Positions 44,796 to 54,733 of a stretch of DNA of 64,000 nucleotides are shown here, in pieces. The position numbers and the translations under genes were made by a program. The notes beneath the pieces were generated by a model. The model worked only from the letters and a program-made list of their open reading frames with translations. It searched no databases and was not told where the DNA came from. How positions within the stretch are numbered: position 1 is the stretch's first letter; the number at the start of each line of letters is the position of its first letter. Source of the stretch: Mesorhabditis belari (taxonomy: Eukaryota > Nematoda > Chromadorea > Rhabditida > Rhabditidae); assembly GCA_958450365.1 (NCBI GenBank), contig CAUEEP010000914.1, forward strand, positions 186,001-250,000, in the 5' to 3' direction.

Positions 44796-46140
44796 TTTCT
44801 ATCATTTCTCAATTGATATTTTCTGCTCCTTATATTAGAGATGGAGGACCTCAAGTATCGATCTACGTTTGACTGAACATGATGACTGGACTGTATGCTC
44901 TATATGGCAAGGACATGGCGAAGAACATGGCCACCGTCCGCTCACCATTGATAATGACGATTTACGCCAAAAAAATTGGGGTAAATCGTCGATCTACGTT
45001 GACTGGACATGATGACTGGACTGTATGCTCTATAAAACAGGGAAAGAACGCTGTCGAATGCCATAAAATGCTCGCTTCTGTCTTTGGACCAGACATAATA
45101 TCTGAAAGGCAATGGAGGCAATCGGGCCGATGGTTTAAAAAGTTCCACGACGGTAACAAGGATCTACATGGCGAAGAACATGGCCACCGTCCGCTCACCA
45201 TTGATAATGACGATTTACGCCAAAGAATTGGGGTAAATCGTCGATCTACTTTGATTAGACTCATGTCCAATCAAAGTAGATCGACTTGCAAAATTCTATT
45301 GATCCTACAACAATTACCCGTCATCTACACAAGCTCGAAAAGTCAAATCAATAGAAAAGTGAGCAACTCATCTCCTCAGCGATCCGAATTTGGCCACACG
45401 AGTTCAGCCATCGGGAACTTTGCTTAGTAAATCCAAATCCAAATCCAAATCGAAAGGCTTTTGGAATTTAATTTTTACTTCAGATGAGAAGTGGGCCTGT
45501 TACGATAATCCTGTTACGATAATCCTGTTACAATAATCCCGTAAAAGGCAGTGGTTGAATCCAGGAGAAGCTCCAAGAGTGACTGCAAAAGCCGATCAAC
45601 ACGGAAAGAAGGCTATGATTTGTGTTTGGTGGAATTCCAAGGGATTGGGGCATCTGGAGGTTCTCAAAACTGGCCAAATTGCCACTAAAGAACTCTCTAC
45701 GTTCAATAACTTGAACAAGTCGATCAAGCACTACATAATCAAGGCATCGAATCGTCGACCGTCACACTACATTACCGTCACAACCGATACATTCAGGATA
45801 ATGCCCGACTCCACACCGCAAAATTCAACTTGAGCCTGAGCTTGAGGGGAAACTCTGCCTCATCCACTTTAGCGTGGCTTCTTGCGATTATCTATTCCGA
45901 TCTGTGCAAGATTCTTTGGCCGACAAGAAGTTCAACAACCACGAGGAATCAAGAAGTCAACAACCAGCCCGCCTTTTGATTCCAGCCTGCCGACTTTAGA
46001 CAGGGAAACTTTATGACTTTTATGACTCTTTGGAAAAGCGGTGTCATGATAATGGCGATTATTGAAGTTGTAAATAAATTGTCAAATATTCTAAAACTTT
46101 TTTGGTCACAAATCTTCATTTTTTATGCATTTACTTAATA
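44796..46140 (+). pseudogene. Mariner transposase with internal tandem duplication
   Basis: 44865-45270 carries two copies of the segment GEEHGHRPLTIDNDDLRQR... and of GACTGGACTGTATGCTCTAT. The second copy adjoins an N-terminal domain (NAVECHKMLASVFGPD, then WFKKFHDGNKDLHGEE). Further on are FTSDEKWACYDN (first catalytic block), QWLNPGEAPRVTAKADQHGK and KAMICVWWNSKG. The HDNARPH block is shifted out of frame (45790-45815). Many stops. It sits at the centre of the giant palindrome. Confidence 0.85.
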
Positions 46141-46149
46141 GATTCATAA

Positions 46150-46441
46150 AGAAATAGCATTTACAGTTACCGTTAGTACCGTTAGTACGTTAGTACGTTA
46201 GTACCGTTAGTACGTTTGTACGTTTGTACGCTTGTACGTTTGTACGCTGTGCGTTTGTACGTTTGGACGTTAGTACCGTTTGGACGTTTGTACGTTTGTA
46301 CGTTTGTACGTTTGTATGTTTGGACGTTAGTACCGTTTGGACGTTTGTACGTTTGTACGCTTGTACGTTTGTACGTTTGGACGTTTGTACGTTTGGACGT
46401 TTGTACCGTTTGGACGTTTGTACCGTTTGTACGTTTGTAGT
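46150..46441 (+). repeat. (TTTGTACG)n / (TTTGGACG)n octamer array
   Basis: About 280 bp of GTTTGTACGTTTGGACGTTAGTACC units. Both strands are open, giving spurious KRTNVQTY or CTFVRLYV frames. Confidence 0.92.
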
Positions 46442-46442
46442 T

Positions 46443-47073
46443 TAAGCAAACGTAACTCACAAGCTTTTCAGCATCGTCGCCTTTTGTTTGATTGAAAGTA
46501 TCGATCATTGAAATCAAAACAAAACTCGACTCACTTCTAAAACCGAAATAAATCTTTGCTTTGTTTAGAAAGAAAAGAACAGATGACATTTCGTGGATGG
46601 TAATATTTGTCAAAAAATGAACGCTTTAAAATGAATGAAAATGAAAGGTCACATGGATGGATTCACTCTAAAATTATTAAGCAATAAAAAATGAGATTTT
46701 TTTTCACGTCGTGGAGAACTCGTGAGTGAAATTGCCGAGTGTTCGACTGGTCAAATATAGAAAAAGAGATATGTGCATTTTTTTTGTGCTGAATTCTCAT
46801 TTCTCTCCCGCAAAAAGAAATGAGAAATTTTCTCTATTTTCTAAGAAACTCCAACCGTGTGACCTTTCATTTTCATTCATTTTAAAGCGTTCATTTTTTG
46901 ACAAATATTACCATCCAAATATTCATCTGCTCTTTTCTTTGAACAAACTAAACAAAGCAAAGATTTATTTCGGTTTTAGAAGTGAGTCGAGTTTTGTTTT
47001 GATTTCAATGATCGATACTTTCAATCAAACAAAAGGCGACGATGCTGAAAAGCTTGTGAGTTACGTTTGCTTG
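46443..47073. repeat. Third palindrome, arms of about 210 bp
   Basis: 46443-46650 is mirrored by 46859-47073. Each arm encodes outward KAKIYFGFRSESSFVLISMI followed by DTFNQTKGDDAEKLVSYVC, open in both arms. It may be an exon of an unknown protein copied by the inversion. The spacer holds the block shared with 39930-40135. Confidence 0.7.
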
Positions 47074-47214
47074 ATGGCTCATATGATGACAGATGATGTA
47101 ATTTGAAACCGAACTGATTTGAACGTTTTGTACAATGCGCTAGACAATTGCGACAATTGCGATAAACCCGTGCGATAAGCTTGTACTTTGTACTAAACTT
47201 CGGAAAACAAAACT

Positions 47215-47565
47215 TAACCAAAACCAAAACCACCAAAACCAAAACCATAACAAACCAAAACCAAAACTAACCAAAACTCGCCAATATCTCGCGACTGAGA
47301 GGAGCTAGCGAAAATCTGTTTACAGATTTGAAATCAGCATCCAAAAATCTATCCCATAGGCTATTTTTTGTTTCGAAAGCTCGAGGTCGTGTTTTGGTCC
47401 TTTTTTCGGCCGCGAGATTTTGTGGAGTGAGAAAAAGTGAAAGGCAAATTTGCATTTTACAATTTTAAATTTACATGTTAATTTATATGCAAATTGAGTT
47501 TTGGTTTGTTTTGGTGTTTTGGTTTTGGTTTTGGTTTGGTCTGTTTTGGTTTTGGTTTTGTTTGC
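47215..47565. repeat. Mirrored CCAAAA / TTTTGG simple repeats
   Basis: (CCAAAA)n at 47217-47276 and (TTTTGG)n at 47505-47565 face each other across 230 bp that include a CTCGCGAC/CGCGAGAT pair. A small hairpin-like arrangement with no gene. Confidence 0.75.
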
Positions 47566-47828
47566 CGAACTCTAATATAGAGCATACAGTCCAGTCATCA
47601 TGCCCAGTCAAAGGTGGCTAAAAGAATTAGCTGATGATGTTGAACAGATGATGAGATAAAAGCTATCAAATTTCATCCGCATTGCATTGCATATTAGCTT
47701 CAAAATTTCAGAGGAGATTTTGTTGAAGAGTTTTATTGAACTTGTTGAAGAGTTTTTTTCTACGTAAAAAATCTTTGCATTAGTTTATCTCTTTGGTATT
47801 TCTATTGTTAAACAAAAATACTTTACAG

Positions 47829-49990
47829 CTAGCTGTTTGTGATTTGGTGAGCCGCCTAACGAGAGGTCATGTAGAGATATTCCTTTACCGTTATTGCTTG
47901 CCAATACAAATCCTTCTCGGAATCTTGGGCAACACTTTCAGCATCACAGTGCTCTTGTCACCGAAAATCAAATCACGGGTAATTTCACCTCAAACAACTA
48001 CCGTAAATACTGTAATAGTACCCCACCCCCATAATGACGGTTCGGAGTGCTACGTAGTCTAGCTTTGACCGAGTTTTTCTCGACACTGGTTTAAGCTACA
48101 ATGTTCGCTTAGATATCAAAAAATAGCTGAGATTCAGGGCTATTTTTTGAAAGTAGGAACGCTTTGGAAAAAATGAAATACTAAAAAGCTTTTGCGACTA
48201 CGCGACTGTACGAGGAGGGGTAGGGTACTATTACAGTATTTACGGTATCTTTTTACATCACACTTCTTCATGCAGGTCACCGTGTTCTTGGCCGCAATCT
48301 GTTGTGTGGATGTCAGTCTTCTTGCTGTCCATTTCTTCGATGTGCTCACCATCTATCCGACTTTCTATAGAAGTAAAGCATTTCGGTAAGTGGCTTTCTA
48401 AAGCACATGTTCTTTTTTATCATTTTAGGGAATTCTATTACAACACTTACGTTTTTATTCACTCGTTTTCAAACATTTGTGCCTCCTCAGCAACATGGCT
48501 TTTATTGGGCGTTTCGTTTGAAAGGTTTGATCGGTAACAAATCAGAGAAACTAATTTGAGAATCTTGTTGTCAAATTTGAGAAGCTCTTAGTCAAACTTG
48601 TTGTCAAATTTACTTTGTTTAACTCAACTCCTTAGATTCACTTCATTTCGATCGAGAACTGCCCGCTTATCGTTAAGCATTCGGCAAGCCTTCTCTCTTG
48701 TAGCTGTCATTTGCCTGGGTGCCTAAAATCAGCACTTTTGCACTCAAAAATTTCAGGTGCCAGCGCTATTTCGTTCTATCAATTCTTTGCTCACAGCTAT
48801 CGACCATTCGATGATTCGGTGGCTTCTAGTTGGTCGTGGATGGAAAAATGCTATGACGGGCTAGTCTATAAACGAATCCAAGCAAACCGAGCCACTTATA
48901 TTCTTATTTGGAAGATCGTTGCCATTTTTGCAGTTGGTTTTATACCATCCATCTTAATGATCATTCTCGACGTGGCACTTGTTCGACAATTGAGGTCCTT
49001 TCGGCTTGGGAAGATTAACGGCTGGGAAGATTCAATGTCTTAAGATTAGCTTAAAGATTAGCTGAACTAGCTATATTTGAATATAGTATAGTAAATAGTT
49101 ATAGTTATATTTTAAAATCAGTGAAAAGTAATCTAGAAATAACAAGAAATAACAAGCGCTTTAACTTGAGAAACCTGAGAAAATGGTTGTAGTTTGATCT
49201 TGAACTGTTGATCATTGTTGAAGATAACTATTAAAGATAACTATTGAAGATAATTGTTTTCTCAGTTTTGATTGACTTGTTGTTTGTCTAGAACAATCAC
49301 TACCTCTGATCACATCAATCGATTGATTAATTCAGAGCAAGAAACCCATTCTACCAGGTGAGCAAAGAGCAAAGAGTAATATTTCTGTGGCTGACTAGAT
49401 TTCCAAATAGAAATCAATGTGATCGGGGACGAGAAGAGACCACTGTTGTCACAGCATTTCTTTCTTGGTTCCTCATCACAAATGTGAGTCAGAAGTTGTT
49501 TTTGAGAAAAAAGTCATGTGGTCCAGCCCTGCTAAGGTTCAGGTCAAGGGTCCAGCCCTGCTAAAACTATGACCGGTTTGGCTGAAATTTCTGAGAAAAC
49601 CAACTCAGCCAGCCAAGCCTAGAAAATTACCAGAAACATGCTACTAGAAAAAGCTCTGGTCAAAAAGCCCTGGTCGAAAAGCCCTGGACGTCTTTACGTC
49701 CTTTTCCAAAATGTACAGTTCAGTTGCCATCAGAGGTGTTATTTCTTTGGGACATCATGCAACCATTTCAATTTGAGTTCAAATTGTTTGAGTTAATGTT
49801 GCCACGTCTTGAGATTCGTTACATTTCTGGAAACATTGTCAACTCATTTCTGCTCTGGGGAAAGGTTTCAGAAGAGGGGAAAGGTTGTTTTTTTTCAAGA
49901 AAATGTTTTTAGGCTTCAAACTTCGCTGTATTCTTCATCGCATCTAAAACTTTTCGGCATCAATTCTATGAAATGGTACAAGGCTTTTGT
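47829..49990 (+). CDS. Srw/FMRFamide-receptor-like GPCR, right copy, open
   Basis: Rhodopsin-class peptide-receptor-like GPCR. Exons 47829-47978, 48276-48385, 48429-48524, 48636-48718, 48757-48994, 49399-49483, 49724-49864, 49913-49990 join in phase to about 327 residues. TM1 is QILLGILGNTFSITVLLSPK (GN in place), TM2 has CCVDVSLLAVHFF, and TM3 ends WLLLGVSFERF (ERF for DRY). TM5 has FAVGFIPSILMIILDVALV, TM6 FLSWFLITNLPSEVLF, TM7 GNIVNSFLLWGKASNFAVFF followed by IASKTFRHQFYEM. LITNLPS and NSxxNF-like motifs are Srw/FMRFamide-receptor hallmarks. The first coding exon (ATG) and the extreme C-terminus were not found. Intron 1 contains a MITE. Confidence 0.85.
48001..48245. mobile_element. CCGTAAATACTG-type MITE, copy 4
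   Basis: Ends CCGTAAATACTGTAATAGTA / complement and a single palindromic core, TA flanks. It lies in intron 1 of the right Srw-like gene at the position equivalent to copy 3. Confidence 0.88.
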
Positions 49991-50190
49991 GTAAGTTTTT
50001 TGTTTTTGCTGTTAACAAAGAATAGCTTTTAATTAGCTTTTAAATGTCAGACAGACATGGTGTTAGACATTTTTCTCATTATAATTTCAATCAGAGAAGT
50101 TTTTAGGCTAAAACTAGACCTAGCCGGTTCAAGAGAAATGGTTGACTTTTCAGATTAAACCTTTTAACTTCTTTTTAGAGTTCTGAACAG

Positions 50191-50738
50191 GGGTTGGTGA
50201 ATTGAAAACTGCCGGCCATTGTCATATGTGACAGTTTGAGGACTTTCTTCAAAAGAAACCCATTTTGGTGTCAATGGAAAAGTTGTAGAGAATCAAAAAT
50301 CAAGCTTATAGCCAAATTTTCAGAACGTTTGAAAAACTGGTTTTCAAGAAATGCCAAATTTACGAATTTTTACAAAACTTGCACTGAACTTGCAACAAAA
50401 ATTGCATTTTAAGCGAAACTGCTAAGTGTATCTTTTTGGAAATTTGGCTATAAGCCTAATTTTTGATTCTCTACAACTTTTCCATTGACACCAAAATGGG
50501 TTTCTTTGGAAGAAAATGCACAAACTGGGACATCTCCAGTCTCCAGTCCTCCATTTTTGAGTCTCACACTTGTCTCACACACAAACCAAAATCCTACTAC
50601 GAAAGAGGAATCCGCAAATTGCCTGTAAAATGGGCAGAAGTCGTCAATAATAATGGAAATTATTTGGAATGAATTGATGGCTTTTATGTTAAATAAACTT
50701 TAGTTCAAGGTCCGGCAGTTTTCAATTCACCAACCCAA
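50191..50738 (+). mobile_element. Mariner-derived MITE, copy at the right outer edge
   Basis: Foldback half followed by the transposase tail (SYYERGIRKLPVKWAEVV, NNNGNYLE) and the complete right TIR; the left TIR has lost its first bases (GGGGTTGGTG). The left palindrome arm has the same damaged end at about 42033. Confidence 0.85.
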
Positions 50739-51734
50739 TAATTATGGTATCTTAAAAGTTCTTAAGCTCAACCATTTTTTGATGAAGCTTTCTCTCTAAT
50801 GATTGACAATGAAATGAAATGAATTTTAGGTAAAATGGGCGTTTATGACTTCTCGAAAGAAAGTACTGATCAACGAAAATCATATCGAATTCAGAACTTA
50901 TTAAATACTATTTAAATGGAATTTTTTGAAAGATTTTTGATCAAGTTTTTTGTTGTGAATTTATCACGTCTTCAAAGTTTTTCTTAGACAAAGCAAAACA
51001 AATAAGTATTTTTTCTGGTTAGCTTACTGGATCGGGTTTATTTCTATTATTTCACAACCAGAAATGGAACCGAGATGCTACAAGTGACTGTGACACTCAC
51101 AGTACTGAGTCCTTCAAATTTAGAGAGACAAGGAATCAAATTTAGAGAGATAAGTACTTACTGTGAGTCACGGTAACCGAGCCGCTACAAGCAGAGAGCT
51201 ACCCTTTTATTTTATTTATTTACCGTATCTTTTCTAGTAATAGTAGTGCACCCTGAGCGTCGCCTAAATTGCTCGAAATCTCGAGAACCGCTTTTGAGAA
51301 CCTATCGATGTGCGGTTGGAAAATGTAGCTGACGATGAGATCTTGTGGGGATTTGAGTGTTGAGCTTCTGCAAAAGCTTGGAAACCGTAAAATAGTCATC
51401 AACTCTTGCTTGGGTGCACTACTAGAGAGAATCCGTTATGCTACAAGACCCAGTACAAAACTAAAGAAAGTTTTACGAACAGTAACCGACGTCCTGTGCG
51501 TTGCCTAAATTCCTCGAAATCTCGAAAGTAAAACTAAAATTGAATGCGCATATTTTGCAAAAAAAAGTAATTCGAAAGAGCCAAATGTGGCCGAAGGAGG
51601 TGAGAAGAAAAAAGGGGACACTTTTGTGTTCTTTGTGTTCGAAAGTGTTCTTTTTTTCTTCTCACCCCCATATCTCGACTCCCCTTTATTATTTTTAATT
51701 ACTTTTTTTGCCAAATATGCGCATTTAATGCCGT
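50739..51734. other. Gene-free region with a MITE and a short inverted repeat
   Basis: 51223-51436 is a CCGTATTCTC-type MITE (ends CCGTATCTTTTCTAGTAATA and GCACTACTAGAGAGAATCCG). 51535-51730 has an imperfect inverted repeat around AATGCGCATATTTTGCAAAA. No gene seen. Confidence 0.5.
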
Positions 51735-52620
51735 TCAACGCATAGAGTGCTCTTTTTATCTATGAAATATTAACTTTTTCAAAAAACTGTTTCATCCATC
51801 ACGTAGCCAAGAACGCAAGGAATTTTTTGATATAAAACTTGAACCGGCTTGGTTTTTTGGATTTTGAGAAATTTGGAAATTTGACGGAGCTGTTTTGAAC
51901 GTTTTCTATTATGGCGCTGTTTTGACTACCCCCCGAAAAAAAGCTATAACTTTGCGCAGAATGGTTATTTTTAATTACTTTTTGAACTAAAATGCTTAGA
52001 AAGGATTGTGAAATAAAAATTATCAGACAGAATTCTTTCTATTATGAACTTTTTTTGAGAATCAGACCTCCAAACTTTACCCTTGTTTTTGGAAAATTGG
52101 TGAACTTTCTACCTCAGAAACTCTGAGTTTATAAAATATTTTGTTAGATGTTAAAATCTTTTTTTAAAGATTTAAATGTCTTCTTTTAAGTAAAAACAAA
52201 ACGAAGTCTGATTGCCCAATAGAAATTTCTTCCTATAAACTTGAAAATAACAACTTTTGACTTTTTGAACTTTTCAAAAAAAAGCTGATTTTTAAAAAAT
52301 TTGTCGAACGGATTTCGAACTTACAATAATAATAAAAAAGCTGGAAGTGGCTATTTTTAGAATATTTAAAAAGTAAGCAAATTGGTCAAAGGTGACAGAT
52401 TTTATGGCCGTTTTACGAACTTAAGTTTTGGCTTTTTTGTGTTTTTTGAAAAAGCCCATTTTTTAGCCCAAAAGCCCCAAAGCCCAAAAACTGTCGATGG
52501 AATTTAAAAATGATATCGAGATTCGGTTTTAGCACACTTTTTCCCATCAAATGGTAAGTATAACATCAATTTTCATCAGAAAACGCACTTTCGCGCGGAT
52601 GTGCGTCGGGTTGGACTTGG
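51735..52620. mobile_element. Half copy of the large foldback element
   Basis: 51741-52315 matches 39370-39780 directly and 37900-38250 in inverse; 52320-52610 matches 37480-37840 in inverse, ending CGCACTTTCGCGCGGATGTG. Only one arm is present. Confidence 0.75.
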
Positions 52621-53203
52621 GCGAATCGAATTTATCGAAAATCTGAAAGATTTTGAATATTTTTCATGGCTATTCCCGGATAGCGCTTGAATTCAGCTTT
52701 CGATTCCGACCCCATATGGGTAGGCTAGCTTCAATAGGTCAAAAGATCTGGATCATTTTCTGAAAATGGTCACTTTTTTAGAGAATCTGACTAGTAGATC
52801 AGTATTCTGAGTGGTTGGAAGGAGCTGTTGTCATCTTGGGGGGAGGTCTTATGCGCTATATATACCTTGATATCAAGGTCTGATATCTGGGTTCATAGCG
52901 CATAGAACCTCCCCCCAAGATGACAACAAGGCTTTGACCCCTTTGGCGGTTGGAGGAACCTTTCGCGCGGATGTGCGCCTGCCAAAATTTATGTTTTGGT
53001 TTGTTTCACAATAGTTTTCTCGCATTTTTGTCTTCTAAATCATCTCACTCGTTGAGGATCAGTCTCATTCGAAGAGACAAATCAGCACACCATTTGCTTC
53101 AGCATTTCACATAGATTTATAGGATGTAAATAGACAATATTTACTGGACGCATTCACAATAATCAACGTGACAAAATAACACAGATCTGTCTTTGAGCAT
53201 CAT
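52621..53203. other. Flanks of the hairpin, no gene
   Basis: A CTTTCGCGCGGATGTGCG word at 52960 repeats the foldback element's terminus. Otherwise nothing supportable. Confidence 0.4.
52827..52927. repeat. Strong hairpin with GGGGGGAGGT / ACCTCCCCCC stem
   Basis: GTTGTCATCTTGGGGGGAGGT is mirrored after a 35-bp AT-rich loop containing a second small palindrome (CCTTGATATCAAGG). The stem is about 33 bp with two mismatches. Confidence 0.75.
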
Positions 53204-53518
53204 TTAGTCCTTCTTCGCTGGCTTGGTGTTGCACGCGCAGAATCCTTTGTTGCACTTGAGTCCTAAAACAACAATGTCACACAACCAATAAACAAGTAAA
53301 ACAAACCGTTGCATCCACCGGTAGCACAAGTCATCTTGTTGCAGAACTTTGTCAGACGATCCAGGACTGTGGAGGTGAAGGAGGCAAGGATGGCTGGCCG
53401 AATGGAAGAGAGATGGAGAACAAGGCCAGGACATTAGTTTTACTTTTATAGAAAATTTGTTTTTAAGAACTGAATTACCCAGAGACCCATAGAAAATCGA
53501 AACCAACGGAAAATCCAT
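53204..53518 (-). CDS. Small cysteine-rich peptide gene
   Basis: Two 3' exons are clear. One ends in LDRLTKFCNKMTCATGGCNG with donor G|GTTTGTTTTAC (about 53306). The other begins LKCNKGFCACNTKPAKKD and stops at 53204. Together they give six closely spaced cysteines (CxxxxC-x4-C-x4-C-x4-C-x-C) and a basic tail, typical of a secreted disulfide peptide. Upstream in the same frame is ILASFTSTVLDRL, possibly the end of a signal or pro-region; another frame has VLALFSISLPFG, also signal-like. The start (ATG 53518 or elsewhere) is unresolved. Family not recognised. Confidence 0.6.
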   Translation of the reverse strand: MDFPLVSIFYGSLGNSVLKNKFSIKVKLMSWPCSPSLFHSASHPCLLHLHSPGSSDKVLQQDDLCYRWMQRFVLLVYWLCDIVVLGLKCNKGFCACNTKPAKKD

Positions 53519-53947
53519 GGTGAAAGTTTTACAAGCTTACAAAACAAAGCAAATACAAAGCTTACAAATTACACGAACAGATTGTTTTGCTTCTCCTGGG
53601 TGATTCATGAATATAAGAGTAGAGTAAGGGGCTTGGAAATTGGTGAAAAGAAGACGGTTCAATGTAATTTCAGTTGATCGTAAAAAATGAATTTATTTGC
53701 TATTAAAAAAATCATTAATTCGATTGAAATGTTTTAAATAAAACAAAAAAAATCACTAAAAATTTATCACAATCATCTACAAAAGTAGAATTTTCTTGCT
53801 ATTCGTTGCAGTTGATGTGCCTCAGTTAACTAGTGTCTGTCCGTTCCGAGCCCAACTAATATTTTAGTTACTATTGTTATTATTGAATGATTTGTCTATT
53901 CTTATGCAAATGTGTTTTCCCTGTGCTTATCCCTTTCAAAAGGAAGT
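53519..53947. other. AT-rich interval before the telomere-like array
   Basis: Likely promoter of the cysteine-rich peptide gene nearest 53520. No further features. Confidence 0.35.
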
Positions 53948-54088
53948 CCTTGGGATTGCCTAGGAGGACAAGTGAGGACTCTAGGCTTAGGCTTAGGCTT
54001 AGGCTTAGGCTTAGGCTTAGGCTTAGGCTTAGGCTTAGGCTTAGGCTTAGGCTTAGGGCTCTCACTTGTCCTCCTAGGCAATCCCAAG
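53948..54088. repeat. Hairpin enclosing the telomere-like repeat
   Basis: CCTTGGGATTGCCTAGGAGG (53948 on) and its complement (ending 54088) form a 29-bp perfect inverted repeat on either side of the (TTAGGC)n tract. Confidence 0.88.
53982..54056 (+). repeat. Interstitial telomeric repeat (TTAGGC)n
   Basis: 75 bp, about 12.5 uninterrupted units of TTAGGC, the canonical nematode telomere repeat. Degenerate GGCTCA/GGCTTA units recur at 54110-54145. Confidence 0.97.
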
Positions 54089-54240
54089 GGCTCTCACTTG
54101 TCCTCCTCGGCTCAGGCTTAGGCTCAGGCTCAGGCTTAGGCTTGGGGCTCTCACTTGTCCTCCTAGACAATCTCGAGGGCTCTCACTTGTCCTCCTCGGC
54201 AATCCCAAGGGCTCTCACTTGTCCTCTCACTGGAGTCCCC
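54057..54240 (+). repeat. GGGCTCTCACTTGTCCTCCT tandem unit
   Basis: Four copies of GGGCTCTCACTTGTCCTCCT plus variants of GGCAATCCCAA, alternating with degenerate telomere units. This composite satellite shares its sequence with the hairpin arms. Confidence 0.85.
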
Positions 54241-54733
54241 CTTTCACTCATTTGTAATCTATTCGTCTTATCGTACTACGGTAAATAAAGATACATATCT
54301 TCTGGGTCTATGCAACTGCAGTTCAGGTCGGTCATTTCACAGGAACTACCCTCTAATACGTTGGAGGTGTTGATTTGGGTTGTCGGGGTGTTAGAGATGG
54401 CGGGATATCAAAGGAATACACTCTCTTTAACTTAACCCAGATTCTAGTCCATATCCGTTTACTCCTAGGAACGAATACTAGAAGAAGTTTGTAAGAATCT
54501 ACTCACAACTGATTTACTTTCTTTAAATCTAAGTTAAAATGAAATTTCATTTTCTAACTTACGTCAAATCCCCTTTTTCGTAATTGCAATAGCGTACCCA
54601 ACGCAAGGCGCGAATCTCGATGTCGCCGAGATCGATCAACTGATGAAAATGTGATACAGGGATATGTTTCTTCGATTTCATCTCAGTTATTTTATTTCTC
54701 GAAGTTTATTTACTTTCTCGAGGTTCATTTAGT
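54241..54733. other. Gene-free interval
   Basis: No exon or repeat could be supported between the telomere-like array and the transthyretin-like gene. Confidence 0.35.

Larger units (their letters stand above)
47625..50541 (+). repeat. Right arm of the giant inverted duplication
   Basis: Mirror of 41695-44795. The inner edge is CAAAGGTGGCTAAAAGAATTAGCT and the outer edge lies inside the mariner-type MITE at 50191-50738. Confidence 0.88.

Noticed and set aside
46182..46613. KRTNVQTY / CTFVRLYV repeat proteins
   Set aside because: Octamer DNA array open on both strands; the repeat, not selection, explains the open frames.
53880..54288. Leu/Arg- or Pro/Lys-repeat frames
   Set aside because: Translations of the telomere repeat and the associated satellite.
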